DNA of 53,467 nt from an uncultured Flavobacteriaceae bacterium. Lineage in GTDB: Bacteria > Bacteroidota > Bacteroidia > Flavobacteriales > Flavobacteriaceae. Positions 17,952 to 26,956 of the stretch are shown piece after piece (positions within the stretch are counted from its first letter, which is position 1; the number at the start of each line of letters is the position of its first letter). The stretch is from positions 1 through 53,467 of the forward strand of contig CALLVX010000059.1 in NCBI GenBank assembly GCA_938010765.1. Reading direction: 5' to 3'. The position numbers were made by a program, and so were the translations under genes. A model generated the notes under the pieces. That model searched no databases. It was not told the origin of the DNA and was given only the letters and a program-made list of their open reading frames with translations.

Positions 17952-18026
17952 TGCTATTGATACAACAGTGTGTATTGATCCTCGCTTAGCACTTTCAGAT
18001 TCCTTTTGATAAAAATTTAAAAGACT

Positions 18027-19283
18027 ATGTCGTATTTATTTACCTCGGAATCAGTTAGCGAGGGGCACCCAGATAAGGTAGCCGACCAAATCAGTGATGC
18101 TTTGTTAGATAATTTTTTAGCATTCGACCCAGATAGTATGGTGGCTTGTGAAACCATGGTAACCACTGGGCAAGTTATTTTAGCAGGGGAAGTAAAAAGC
18201 GGTACCTATTTAGATGTACAGGGTATTGCCAGGGAGGTGGTGAATAAGATTGGTTATACCAAAGGGGAGTATCAGTTTAGTGGAGATTCTTGCGGAGTAA
18301 TCTCATTGATTCATGAACAATCGCAAGATATCAATCAAGGCGTAGATCGCGGTAAAAAGGAAGAACAGGGAGCAGGAGATCAGGGTATGATGTTCGGTTA
18401 TGCCACAAAGGAAACCAAGAACTATATGCCTTTAGCTCTTGATATTTCACATAAAATATTACAGGTATTAGCCGATTTGCGAAGAGCGGATAAGCAGATA
18501 AAATACTTAAGACCCGATGCAAAATCGCAAGTAACAATCGAGTATTCCGATGATAATATACCACAACGAATCGATACGATAGTGGTGTCTACACAGCATG
18601 ATGCGTTTGATAAAAACGATATGAAAATGCTGGCCAAGATAAAGAAAGACATCGTAGAAATCTTAATTCCAAAGGTCAAAAAACAGTTGCCTAAGAAAAT
18701 TCAGAATCTTTTCGATGATCAGATCAAATATCATATTAATCCTACTGGGAAATTTGTAATAGGAGGTCCGCATGGAGATACGGGATTAACAGGTCGAAAA
18801 ATCATCGTTGACACCTATGGAGGGAAAGGAGCTCACGGAGGTGGTGCTTTTAGCGGAAAGGACCCTAGCAAGGTAGATAGGAGTGCCGCATATGCATCTC
18901 GACATGTCGCTAAAAATTTGGTCGCGGCGGGAGTTTCAGATGAAATCTTGGTGCAGGTAAGTTATGCTATCGGCGTGGTTGAGCCTACTTCTATTTTCGT
19001 AGATACCTACGGTACTGCCAATGTTGATTTGAGTGACGGGGAAATTGCTCGGAAAGTAGAGAAACTTTTTGATATGCGCCCTTTTGCTATTGAAAAGCGG
19101 TTAAAACTCAGGAATCCGATTTATTTGGAAACCGCTGCTTACGGACACATGGGAAAAGAACCAAAATTGGTTAAAAAAGTATTCGAATCACCTTACAATG
19201 GTAGAATAGAAAAAGAGGTGGAACTCTTTACATGGGAAAAACTAGATATGGTCGAAAAGGTAAAAAAAGCCTTTAAATTATAA
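18027..19283 (+). CDS. metK: S-adenosylmethionine synthetase
   Basis: Makes S-adenosylmethionine from methionine and ATP. The 418-residue protein has the family signatures [12 protein letters not shown] (about residues 117-128) and the glycine-rich [18 protein letters not shown] (about 271-288). The N-terminal ATP-contacting [13 protein letters not shown] and the metal/potassium region are intact. It is somewhat longer than the 384-residue E. coli enzyme, as is usual in this phylum. It ends the metabolic route encoded by the rest of the block and is preceded by the SAM-II-like riboswitch, giving product feedback. A clear terminator follows. Confidence 0.97.
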   Translation: MSYLFTSESVSEGHPDKVADQISDALLDNFLAFDPDSMVACETMVTTGQVILAGEVKSGTYLDVQGIAREVVNKIGYTKGEYQFSGDSCGVISLIHEQSQDINQGVDRGKKEEQGAGDQGMMFGYATKETKNYMPLALDISHKILQVLADLRRADKQIKYLRPDAKSQVTIEYSDDNIPQRIDTIVVSTQHDAFDKNDMKMLAKIKKDIVEILIPKVKKQLPKKIQNLFDDQIKYHINPTGKFVIGGPHGDTGLTGRKIIVDTYGGKGAHGGGAFSGKDPSKVDRSAAYASRHVAKNLVAAGVSDEILVQVSYAIGVVEPTSIFVDTYGTANVDLSDGEIARKVEKLFDMRPFAIEKRLKLRNPIYLETAAYGHMGKEPKLVKKVFESPYNGRIEKEVELFTWEKLDMVEKVKKAFKL

Positions 19284-19294
19284 TTTTTTGATAA

Positions 19295-19323
19295 AAAAGG
19301 GGGATTTTAAGATTCCCCCTTTT
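19295..19323 (+). terminator. Intrinsic terminator after metK
   Basis: The stem AAAAGGGGGA (19295-19304) pairs with TCCCCCTTTT (19314-19323) around a 9-base loop and ends in T. The -7 box for the next unit begins at its last base. Confidence 0.85.
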
Positions 19324-19330
19324 ATATTTG
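19323..19330 (+). promoter_or_regulatory. Putative promoter -7 element of the metY unit
   Basis: TATATTTG matches TAnnTTTG exactly and lies about 31 bp upstream of the SAM-I riboswitch. Confidence 0.6.
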
Positions 19331-19360
19331 CATCAGTAAAGTTCAAACACTTATTGAATA

Positions 19361-19498
19361 GTTATCAAGAAAGGTGGAGGGAATAGACCCTATGAAGCCT
19401 TAGCAACCCTTTGTATTCCCGATTGCTTATCGAGAACGAAGAAGGTGCTAAATTCTACCAAAATAACCATTTTTAATATGGAAATTAAGGCAGATAAC
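19361..19498 (+). ncRNA. SAM-I (S-box) riboswitch of the metY operon
   Basis: P1 pairs GTTATC (19361-19366) with GATAAC (19493-19498). The conserved S-box core is present: AAGAAAGGTGGAGGGA, then GACCCTATGAAGCC and TTAGCAACCCT, and later GAAGGTGCTAAATTCTACC. The 19284-19614 gap holds nothing else but the metK terminator, a promoter and this RNA. A short AT-rich hairpin (19505-19511 with 19516-19522) just after P1 ends in T-rich sequence and may be the expression platform, but it is weak. Confidence 0.95.
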
Positions 19499-19614
19499 AC
19501 ATACAAATTACATTTGTAATTTTCGTTTTCTTGTAACTTTTTGATTTTACCTACTCTAGATTGAGTTAGGTTTGGATTTTTTAATCTTATGTTCAATAAT
19601 TAAAAAACAAAATC

Positions 19615-20907
19615 ATGAGCGAACAAAAATTTTCAACAAACGCATTACACGCAGGTCACGATGTTACGGCGAATGGGGGTACTAGGGCAGTGCCGATTTA
19701 TCAAAGTACGGCCTATGTCTTTAAAAATGTTGATCACGCGGCCAATCTCTTTAACCTCTCGGAAGCGGGCTATATTTATACAAGATTAAATAACCCGACC
19801 AATGATGTACTTGAACAGCGCTTGGCAGCCCTTGAAGGCGGTATTGCTGCCGTTGCTACCGCGTCGGGTACCGCAGCCATTTCAACGGCACTTTTAGTAT
19901 TGCTGCGAACAGGGGATCATATTGTGGCATCTAGCAGTCTATATGGGGGTACCTATAATTTATTGGCGAATACCTTACCAAGGTTGGGCATTACCACCAC
20001 TTTTGTAGATCCTTCCGATCCTACAAATTTTGGCAAGGCCGTACAGGAGAACACGCGGGCCGTTTTCGTAGAATCGCTCGGAAACCCAAAGTTGGACGTG
20101 CTTGATCTAAAGGCAATTTCATCTGAAGCCAAGGCAGCTAAGATTCCTTTCATAGTTGATAATACCGTTGCCACCCCAGCCTTATTGAACCCGATCGAAC
20201 ATGGGGCAAATATCGTTATTCATTCGTTGACCAAATATATCAATGGCAACGGCACCTCATTAGGAGGGGTAATAATAGATGCCGGGACCTTCGACTACGG
20301 GAACGGTAAGTTTCCTGAGTTTACCGAACCTTCTCCAGGATATCACGGTTTAGTGTACCACGAAGCTTTAGGCCCCGCCGCATTTATCGCGAAGGTGCGA
20401 GTTGAAGGATTACGGGACTTCGGAGGGGCAGCAAGCCCCTTTAATTCTTGGCAAATTATACAGGGCTTGGAAACCCTGCCGATCAGAATGAAAAAACACA
20501 GCGAGAACGCCTTGGCACTTGCAGAATGGCTACAAACGAGGTCTGAGGTCGAATGGGTCAATTATCCTGGTCTAAAGACAAGTAAATACTATGCCCAAAC
20601 AGAAGCCTATTTGCCAAAAGGACAAAGTGGTATTGTTACCTTTGGAGTAAAGGGAGGGTTTGAATCTGCAAAGAAGATTGCCGATGAAACCAAGATATTT
20701 TCCTTGTTGGCAAACATCGGGGATACCAAGTCATTGATTATTCACCCGGCAAGTACCACGCATCAGCAATTGGGAGATGCCGAACAAGAAGCTACAGGAG
20801 TTACCAAAGACCTGATTCGCTTGTCGGTAGGTTTGGAAGACATTGAAGATTTAAAGACAGACCTCATCAACGCTTTCAATACGATCGACAAGTCTGTTTT
20901 AATATAA
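19615..20907 (+). CDS. metY: O-acetylhomoserine aminocarboxypropyltransferase (sulfhydrylase)
   Basis: PLP enzyme that makes homocysteine directly from O-acetylhomoserine and sulfide. The 430-residue length is typical of MetY and longer than the MetB/MetZ type. The PLP lysine is Lys207 in SLTKYINGNGTSLGG. Upstream are ASGTAAISTALL and the DNTVATPALLNPIEHGA loop. It is the first gene behind the SAM-I riboswitch and is followed by the MetX-ThrA fusion (96 bp) and metZ. The same operon thus makes the acylated homoserine and uses it, with sulfide coming from the cys genes downstream. Confidence 0.95.
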   Translation: MSEQKFSTNALHAGHDVTANGGTRAVPIYQSTAYVFKNVDHAANLFNLSEAGYIYTRLNNPTNDVLEQRLAALEGGIAAVATASGTAAISTALLVLLRTGDHIVASSSLYGGTYNLLANTLPRLGITTTFVDPSDPTNFGKAVQENTRAVFVESLGNPKLDVLDLKAISSEAKAAKIPFIVDNTVATPALLNPIEHGANIVIHSLTKYINGNGTSLGGVIIDAGTFDYGNGKFPEFTEPSPGYHGLVYHEALGPAAFIAKVRVEGLRDFGGAASPFNSWQIIQGLETLPIRMKKHSENALALAEWLQTRSEVEWVNYPGLKTSKYYAQTEAYLPKGQSGIVTFGVKGGFESAKKIADETKIFSLLANIGDTKSLIIHPASTTHQQLGDAEQEATGVTKDLIRLSVGLEDIEDLKTDLINAFNTIDKSVLI

Positions 20908-20929
20908 AATAATTTTTTTTTGGAATTCT

Positions 20930-20979
20930 TCCTCAGGGCGACCTTGGTCAACTAGTACCGATCGAAACCTGACTGAGGA
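20930..20979 (+). other. Structured metY-metX intergenic segment
   Basis: TCCTCAG (20930-20936) pairs with CTGAGGA (20973-20979), enclosing GACC-TT-GGTC and other small palindromes. There is no T tract after it, so it is not a simple terminator. It could be an mRNA processing or stability element between the first two met genes. Confidence 0.35.
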
Positions 20980-21003
20980 GACACTCCATAGCTAGACAAA
21001 TTC

Positions 21004-24000
21004 ATGCTACATCACTTAAATTTTCCTTCCTTTAGCACTATTGGCGGGGTATCACAAGAAATTGCACTTTCCTATCAATTGTTCGGGCAGGAGCTGCACT
21101 CGGCGCCCGTTGTTTTGGTCAACCATGCACTCACCGGAAATTCAAATGTTACCGGGGAAGATGGCTGGTGGTCTGCATTGATAGGGGAAGGTAAATGTAT
21201 AGATACGAATAGATATACCATACTTTCCTTTAATATTCCTGGGAATGGGCATGACAAATTTGTCATTGAAAATTACAAGGATTTCGTAGCCGGTGACATT
21301 GCCCATCTTTTTTTGCTGGCGCTCGAACGTCTTGAGATTCAAAAGCTATTTGCCATTATTGGAGGCTCTTTGGGTGGCGGTATTGCCTGGGAAATGGCTG
21401 CCCTGAACCCACAAATAACAGAGCATCTGATTCCCGTGGCCTCCGATTGGAAATCGACCGATTGGCTCATTGCCAATTGCCAGATTCAAGAACAGTTTTT
21501 GGTCAATTCAAAACAACCGGTACACGACGCACGCATGCATGCAATGCTATGTTATCGTACCCCCGAATCTTTTAAAGAGCGGTTCAAACGCAGTACAAAT
21601 GAGGAATTACAGGTGTTCAATGTAGAAAGTTGGCTATTACATCATGGCGAAAAATTACAGGAACGTTTTCAGTTATCGGCATACAAGTTGATGAATCAAC
21701 TGTTAAAGACCATTGATGTTGCCAGAGATGGCGACCAGAATTTCGAAGGCTTACAGAATAGCAATACCAATATTCATATTATAGGAGTCGACTCTGATCT
21801 GTTTTTTACCGCCAAGGAAAATAAGGACACTTTTAAACAGCTTGCTCAGGCGAATAGCAATGTTACCTATGGAGAAATTCATTCATTGCATGGGCATGAC
21901 GCATTTTTGCTCGAATTTGAACAAATGCAAAAATTGTTGTCGGACGTGTTCAACCAGAATGGCAAGAAGGATAAAAAAATAAAGGTGTTGAAGTTTGGCG
22001 GCAAATCGTTAAGCAATGGTGAAGGTCTGGGCAGAGTTTTAGATATTGTTGTCTCCAAGGTAAAGAGCGGGGAGAACATCGCAGTCGTATTATCAGCAAG
22101 AGAACAGGCCACTGATCAACTTGAGAAAATTTTATCGAAGGCAGTAGACGGCGAAGATTACAAAGAAGCCTTCGAAGCGTTTGAAAGCTATCAACAACAT
22201 ACTTTTTCAAATATTAATCTGGGAAAAGAGTTCAAAGCCTTGGCGCAACTTTTCGAAGGGGTGTCCTTATTGGGGGATTGTAGTGCAAAAATCAAGGATG
22301 AGGTTTTGGCCTATGGCGAATTGATTTCTGCCAAGCTCATTACAAAATTATTGATCGGGAAGGGTATCCAAGCCGAGTTGATCGACTCTAGAGAATTTAT
22401 AAAGACCGATGACAGCTATGGAGATGCCCAGCTGCTTGAAGAGGCTTCTAAAGAACTGGCCTTGCAACGGTTTTCATTATTGGGAAGCGATGTGGTGCCG
22501 ATAGTGACGGGTTTTATAGCTTCCACCGAACAAGGAGATACAACTACCTTGGGTCGTAATGGTAGTAACTATTCGGCAGCCTTGTTGGCCAACTTTCTAA
22601 ACGCAGGGGAATTACAGAACTATACCCATGTAGATGGTATTTATACGGCCAATCCTGATTTGGTGCATGAAGCAAGACGGCTCTCTAATTTATCTTATAC
22701 AGAAGCGAATGAGTTGGCTAGTTTCGGGACAACGATATTGCATGCAAAAACTATTATACCTTTAATTGAGAAGAACATTCCGCTTCGTATACTCAATACA
22801 TACAACGGGGACAATGAAGGAACCTTGATCAGTGCAAAATCGAGCAAAGAAGGGATTAAATCACTTTCGGTCATTGAAGATGTTTCGATGATCAATTTAG
22901 AGGGAAGGGGATTGTTAGGGAAAGTCGGCATTGATGCCCGTATTTTCAAAACCTTGGAAGCGCATAGTATCAGTGTGAGTATCATTTCACAAGGTTCTTC
23001 CGAAAGAGGAATTGGGTTGGTAGTACAAAGAAAAAGAGCGAAGAACGCCAAAAAAGCCCTAGAGAATGAATTTCGTAGTGATTTTAAGACCAATGATATT
23101 AATGCGATAAAAGTTATCGACGAGGTATCGGTTATTTCAATCATAGGCCAAGACTTGAGCACATTTCACAAGCCATACAATGCATTGATCAAAAATCAGA
23201 TAGTACCCTTACTTTTTAATAATACGGTATCTGGTAAGAACGTAAGTCTTGTAGTGAAGAAGACCGATTTGCATAAGGCCCTTAATGTGATGCACGGTCA
23301 AATTTTCGGAATTAGTAAGAAAGTAAATCTGGCCATTTTTGGCCATGGGAATGTGGGTGGAACATTGATCGATCAAATTCTTAAATCTGCGGTCACAATC
23401 GAAAAACGTAAGGGAATTGATTTGAACGTTTTTGCGGTTGCCAACTCCAAAAGGGTATTGTTAGAAAAAGATGGTATCAAAAAAGGATGGAAGACCGCAA
23501 TACAAACAAAAGGCCGCCCTTTTAGTGTCCCCGACATTTTTGCATTCGCGAAGAAGAATCATTTAGAGAACTTAATTGCAGTAGATAATACGGCTAGTAA
23601 TGACTTTGTGGCCAATTATTTTGAATTCGTAGAGCGGGGATTTGATTTGGTTTCCTCTAATAAAATAGCCAACACGCTCGGTTTTGATTATTACGAGCTA
23701 TTGCGAGAAGAATTGGCGAAAAATCAAAAACAATATTTGTATGAGACCAATGTTGGGGCAGGTTTACCGCTGATCGATACTATTAAATTATTACATCTAT
23801 CGGGCGAAAACATTACCCGAATTAAAGGTGTTTTCTCTGGGTCGTTAAGTTATATTTTCAATACTTTTTCCGAGGTCGATGCCCCTTTTTCGAGTATTTT
23901 AAAAGATGCGATGCAAAAAGGTTTTACAGAACCAGATTCCCGAGAAGACCTTTCGGGGAACGATGTTGGGAGAAAACTGTTGATTTTAGCACGGGAACTT

Positions 24001-24393
24001 GATTTGAGGAATGAGTTTTCTGATATCAACATCCAAAATCTTATTCCAGTGGCCTTGCAGAAAGAATCGGTAGATTTTTTTCTAAAAAACCTTGATTTAC
24101 TGGATGATACGTTTAATGAGATAAAGAAAAATCAGAAAACGGGCCATGTCTTGCGATATGTGGGAGATTTACATGGGAATCTACAAAAAGAGAAAGGACA
24201 ACTAGACGTGATCTTGGTATCGGTGCCCAAAGAAAGTGCTTTGGGGCAAGTAAAAGGATCCGATTCTATAATAGAGATCTATACCGAATCCTATGGGGAA
24301 AATCCGCTGGTGATTCAAGGGGCGGGTGCCGGAGCGGCCGTAACGGCTAGGGGTGTTTTTGGAGATATATTGCGAATAGCAGAGAAAGGGTAG
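21004..24393 (+). CDS. Trifunctional MetX-like acyltransferase / aspartokinase / homoserine dehydrogenase
   Basis: One 1129-residue protein covers three steps around homoserine. Residues 1-320 are an alpha/beta-hydrolase of the MetX type: the nucleophile Ser122 in GGSLGGG, with a probable acid Asp in VDSD (263-265) and His298 in HGHDAF. Residues 326-620 are aspartokinase, with KFGGKSL in place of the usual KFGGTS and LGRNGSNYSAALLA for the GRGGSD loop. About 630-770 is an ACT-type regulatory linker. From 773, homoserine dehydrogenase starts with the NAD(P) loop FGHGNVGG. No frameshift is seen, so the fusion is real here. AK-HSD fusions (ThrA) are common; an N-terminal MetX domain is much less so. 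It lies in the SAM-I-controlled operon between metY and metZ. Confidence 0.9.
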   Translation: MLHHLNFPSFSTIGGVSQEIALSYQLFGQELHSAPVVLVNHALTGNSNVTGEDGWWSALIGEGKCIDTNRYTILSFNIPGNGHDKFVIENYKDFVAGDIAHLFLLALERLEIQKLFAIIGGSLGGGIAWEMAALNPQITEHLIPVASDWKSTDWLIANCQIQEQFLVNSKQPVHDARMHAMLCYRTPESFKERFKRSTNEELQVFNVESWLLHHGEKLQERFQLSAYKLMNQLLKTIDVARDGDQNFEGLQNSNTNIHIIGVDSDLFFTAKENKDTFKQLAQANSNVTYGEIHSLHGHDAFLLEFEQMQKLLSDVFNQNGKKDKKIKVLKFGGKSLSNGEGLGRVLDIVVSKVKSGENIAVVLSAREQATDQLEKILSKAVDGEDYKEAFEAFESYQQHTFSNINLGKEFKALAQLFEGVSLLGDCSAKIKDEVLAYGELISAKLITKLLIGKGIQAELIDSREFIKTDDSYGDAQLLEEASKELALQRFSLLGSDVVPIVTGFIASTEQGDTTTLGRNGSNYSAALLANFLNAGELQNYTHVDGIYTANPDLVHEARRLSNLSYTEANELASFGTTILHAKTIIPLIEKNIPLRILNTYNGDNEGTLISAKSSKEGIKSLSVIEDVSMINLEGRGLLGKVGIDARIFKTLEAHSISVSIISQGSSERGIGLVVQRKRAKNAKKALENEFRSDFKTNDINAIKVIDEVSVISIIGQDLSTFHKPYNALIKNQIVPLLFNNTVSGKNVSLVVKKTDLHKALNVMHGQIFGISKKVNLAIFGHGNVGGTLIDQILKSAVTIEKRKGIDLNVFAVANSKRVLLEKDGIKKGWKTAIQTKGRPFSVPDIFAFAKKNHLENLIAVDNTASNDFVANYFEFVERGFDLVSSNKIANTLGFDYYELLREELAKNQKQYLYETNVGAGLPLIDTIKLLHLSGENITRIKGVFSGSLSYIFNTFSEVDAPFSSILKDAMQKGFTEPDSREDLSGNDVGRKLLILARELDLRNEFSDINIQNLIPVALQKESVDFFLKNLDLLDDTFNEIKKNQKTGHVLRYVGDLHGNLQKEKGQLDVILVSVPKESALGQVKGSDSIIEIYTESYGENPLVIQGAGAGAAVTARGVFGDILRIAEKG

Positions 24394-24413
24394 TAAATAA
24401 AAAATAGCATAGT

Positions 24414-25577
24414 TTGGAAAAAAAGTTTGAAACAAAAGCAATTAGAACCCAAATAGAACGAAGTCAATTTTTGGAACATTCGGTACCCATGTACCTAACC
24501 TCAAGCTTTGTTTTTGAAGATGCGGAAGATATGAGGGCTTCTTTCGCCGAAGAAAAGGAAAGGAATATTTACTCGCGCTATTCGAACCCGAATTCTTCTG
24601 AGTTTATAGAGAAAGTATGCCAAATGGAAGGTGCCGAGGATGGCTTTGCTTTTGCCTCGGGCATGGCCGCCGTTTTTTCGACCTTTGCGGCGCTTCTAGA
24701 GAGTGGGGACCATATTCTTTCAGCGCGTAGTATTTTTGGTTCAACACATACCCTGTTAACACAATTTCTGCCCAAATGGAATATTGGACATTCCTATTTT
24801 AAAATCGACAACCTCGATGAGATCGAACAACTGATTACACCAAAAACAAAGGTGATCTATGCCGAATCACCTACGAATCCCGGGGTCGATGTGTTAGATT
24901 TAGAAGCTTTGGGGAAAATAGCAAAGAAGCACCGGTTGATTTTGATTATAGATAACTGTTTCGCATCGCCTTACTTGCAGCAACCCATAAAATTTGGAGC
25001 CGATTTGGTCATACATTCAGGCACCAAGTTAATGGACGGCCAGGGAAGGGTGCTAGGCGGTATTACTGTGGGTAGTAAGGCGCTGATAGATAAGATATAC
25101 CGTTTTTCTAGGATTACAGGACCGGCTTTGTCTCCTTTCAATGCCTGGATACTTTCAAAAAGTCTAGAAACATTGGGTCTCAGAGTAGATCGCCATTGTG
25201 CGAATGCCTTGCAATTGGCCGAGTTTCTTGAAAGGCACAAGAATGTAAATTGGGTGCGGTATCCCTTTCTAAAATCACACCCGAAATATGAAATAGCTAA
25301 AAAGCAAATGAAGCTAGGGGGGTGTGTAGTAGCTTTTGAGGTAGCTGGGGGGCTAGAGGCCGGCCGCAAATTCTTCGATGCGATTCAGTTGCTATCACTT
25401 TCGGCGAATTTGGGAGATTCTCGAAGTATCGTTACCCACCCTGCATCTACAACGCATAGTAAATTATCTATTGAAGAGCGTACGGCAGTAGGTATTACCG
25501 ATGGTATGGTACGTGTTTCTGTTGGTTTGGAGCATATAGACGATATTATCGATGATATTGCTCAGGCATTGAAATAA
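24414..25577 (+). CDS. metZ: Cys/Met-metabolism PLP enzyme, O-acylhomoserine sulfhydrylase type
   Basis: A 387-residue PLP enzyme of the cystathionine gamma-synthase/MetZ group. The PLP lysine is Lys205 in HSGTKLMDGQGRVLGG, with ASGMAAVFSTFAALLESGDH and DNCFASPYLQQPIKFGAD upstream. It best fits O-succinyl/acetylhomoserine sulfhydrylase (MetZ), but cystathionine gamma-synthase activity cannot be excluded. The start codon is TTG at 24414. No ATG gives the conserved N-terminus (FETKAIRTQIERSQFLEHSVP), and the TTG lies 20 bp after the preceding stop. It is the second homocysteine-forming enzyme in the operon beside MetY. Confidence 0.88.
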   Translation: MEKKFETKAIRTQIERSQFLEHSVPMYLTSSFVFEDAEDMRASFAEEKERNIYSRYSNPNSSEFIEKVCQMEGAEDGFAFASGMAAVFSTFAALLESGDHILSARSIFGSTHTLLTQFLPKWNIGHSYFKIDNLDEIEQLITPKTKVIYAESPTNPGVDVLDLEALGKIAKKHRLILIIDNCFASPYLQQPIKFGADLVIHSGTKLMDGQGRVLGGITVGSKALIDKIYRFSRITGPALSPFNAWILSKSLETLGLRVDRHCANALQLAEFLERHKNVNWVRYPFLKSHPKYEIAKKQMKLGGCVVAFEVAGGLEAGRKFFDAIQLLSLSANLGDSRSIVTHPASTTHSKLSIEERTAVGITDGMVRVSVGLEHIDDIIDDIAQALK

Positions 25578-25581
25578 AAAA

Positions 25582-25607
25582 CGCTGAACCTTTAAAATGA
25601 TACAGCG
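25582..25607. terminator. Weak hairpin between convergent metZ and lipoprotein gene
   Basis: CGCTG (25582-25586) pairs with CAGCG (25603-25607), flanked by A-rich and T-containing sequence. The short stem makes it only a plausible terminator. Confidence 0.4.
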
Positions 25608-25631
25608 CTTTGAATTTGGTGTTTTACTAGT

Positions 25632-26165
25632 TTAGCGCTCTAGAGTAATAGTAAGCTCTCCGGTCGTCGTAATTTTAGAACTGGCATCGGCCTCTACTAC
25701 TTCGTTATAATCCATTTGTAGTACCAATTTGTTTTCTGAAGCCTCGATTAGTTTGGCGCGCGTTTCTTTTCCATCATTTGTCATGATGATTTCGGAACCG
25801 TCAATTTTCCATGAGGAAGACTCCAGCGCCGAATAGGCCGGTGCTTCCTGGGTATATTTTTGTCCTAGCAAGGTATAGGTGTTTACAATAGTATAAAATC
25901 CATCACTTACAACTGTTTTGGGTTCATCGTTGAAAACGACGGTCATGTCATAATCCTTGCCATACGAAGTGTAGTCTTGCGTTAATTTTTGCCCTGAACT
26001 TTCGGTGGTAGAGGTACCTTCTTCAATTTCATAGCCGGTAACGTCCCAAGTACCTAGGAGCGATTGTTGTTCCACGATCACTCCGGGCGTTGTAGCGTCA
26101 TCTTTTTCACAGGATACGAATAACGCACCTACGGTCAAGAATACGAAAAGATTTAGCTTTTTCAT
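25632..26165 (-). CDS. Lipocalin-like lipoprotein
   Basis: Predicted lipoprotein of 177 residues. The signal peptide ends in a lipobox with Cys19 (LFVSC), followed by an acidic and Thr-rich linker (EKDDATTPG). The body starts with LLGTWDVTGYEIEEG and has the beta-rich pattern (SSSWKIDGSEIIMTNDGK, NKLVLQMDYNE) of lipocalin-like domains of this phylum. Ligand and role are unknown. It diverges from the Rrf2 regulator gene and is convergent with metZ. There is no functional link to either that I can show. Confidence 0.8.
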   Translation of the reverse strand: MKKLNLFVFLTVGALFVSCEKDDATTPGVIVEQQSLLGTWDVTGYEIEEGTSTTESSGQKLTQDYTSYGKDYDMTVVFNDEPKTVVSDGFYTIVNTYTLLGQKYTQEAPAYSALESSSWKIDGSEIIMTNDGKETRAKLIEASENKLVLQMDYNEVVEADASSKITTTGELTITLER

Positions 26166-26359
26166 GGTATTTTAAGATTTGGGTGAACTGGTAGAACGTG
26201 GCCTTTTGTTTAAAAAGTGTATTAATTACCGCTTTTTCGATGTAAAGTAAATTGGTACTGTAGTACGTCGATGATTTTAGCCCGATCTACATATTATTGG
26301 GAGTAAATGAGCAGAAACAAATGGTTTCAGAAGGCCTATTATTTGCCTATCTTCGTTAT

Positions 26360-26770
26360 ATGCTCTCGAAAAAAACAAAATACGGTTTAAAGGCATTGAC
26401 CTATCTAGCTTCGCAGCAAGGAAATACTCCGGTTCAGATTTCGGGAATAGCAAAACATGAAAATATATCCCAAAAGTTTCTAGAAAGCATTTTACTGTCG
26501 CTAAGGAAAACAGGGTTTTTAGGTTCAAAAAAGGGAAAGGGCGGAGGCTATTATCTTATTAAAGACCCGAAAGAGATTTTGATGACCGATGTAATGCGCG
26601 TGTTAGAAGGCCCAATTGCAATGGTTCCTTGCGTAAGCCTTAATTTCTATGAAAAATGTGACGACTGTCCTGATGAGGCTAGTTGTTCGGTACATCGATT
26701 AATGCTCGAAGTACGCGATAGTGCTTTAGAAGTATATCGCAGTAGAACGCTTGCCGATTTAATCTTCTAA
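26360..26770 (+). CDS. Rrf2-family transcriptional regulator
   Basis: Winged-helix regulator of 136 residues that probably controls the sulfate-assimilation genes next to it. The N-terminal helix-turn-helix runs MLSKKTKYGLKALTYLA to KGGGYYLIKDP. Four cysteines follow at residues 91, 100, 103 and 109 (PCVSL, then CDDCPDEASC), where IscR-type members bind an Fe-S cluster. The spacing C-X8-C-X2-C-X5-C is not that of IscR (three Cys), so it may be a cluster or redox sensor of its own kind, or CymR-like. The start at 26360 is chosen because the upstream in-frame extension (from 26297) is not part of the family. Three similar operator-like motifs lie downstream. Confidence 0.9.
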   Translation: MLSKKTKYGLKALTYLASQQGNTPVQISGIAKHENISQKFLESILLSLRKTGFLGSKKGKGGGYYLIKDPKEILMTDVMRVLEGPIAMVPCVSLNFYEKCDDCPDEASCSVHRLMLEVRDSALEVYRSRTLADLIF

Positions 26771-26835
26771 ACGAATTAAGACTACTTTACGAATTTCATT
26801 ACACTATTCGTGATCCACTATCGATAATATTATTA

Positions 26836-26858
26836 ATCTACTAAATCTATAGGGTAAT
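26836..26858. promoter_or_regulatory. Operator-like motif copy A upstream of the cys genes
   Basis: CTACTAAATCTATAGGGTAA belongs to the same family as copies B and C: (C)CTA-Y-TAAAT-N-(T/G)ATAGG. It lies about 100 bp before the DUF2061 gene and is the least symmetric of the three copies. A binding site for the adjacent Rrf2 regulator is inferred. Confidence 0.55.
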
Positions 26859-26903
26859 TATAAATTTTAAATATTTTTAACATCCTAGATACTAAAATAG
26901 GTT

Positions 26904-26911
26904 TATTTTTG
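26904..26911 (+). promoter_or_regulatory. Putative promoter -7 element of the cys operon
   Basis: TATTTTTG matches TAnnTTTG. Its expected start point falls inside operator copy B, as for repression by occlusion. Confidence 0.55.
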
Positions 26912-26913
26912 TT

Positions 26914-26936
26914 TATCCTACTAAATAGATAGGATA
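26914..26936. promoter_or_regulatory. Operator-like motif copy B, perfect palindrome arms
   Basis: TATCCTA (26914-26920) and TAGGATA (26930-26936) are perfect inverted arms around CTAAATAGA. The site overlaps the predicted transcription start of the DUF2061-cysH unit. This is the size and shape of an Rrf2-family site. Confidence 0.7.
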
Positions 26937-26956
26937 ATAAGATTAAGTTATTTTAG

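Noticed and set aside
19478-19519. 13-codon ORF overlapping the end of the metY SAM-I riboswitch
   Set aside because: Codons show no Met or Cys enrichment and the ORF overlaps the P1 strand of a well-supported riboswitch. It looks accidental.
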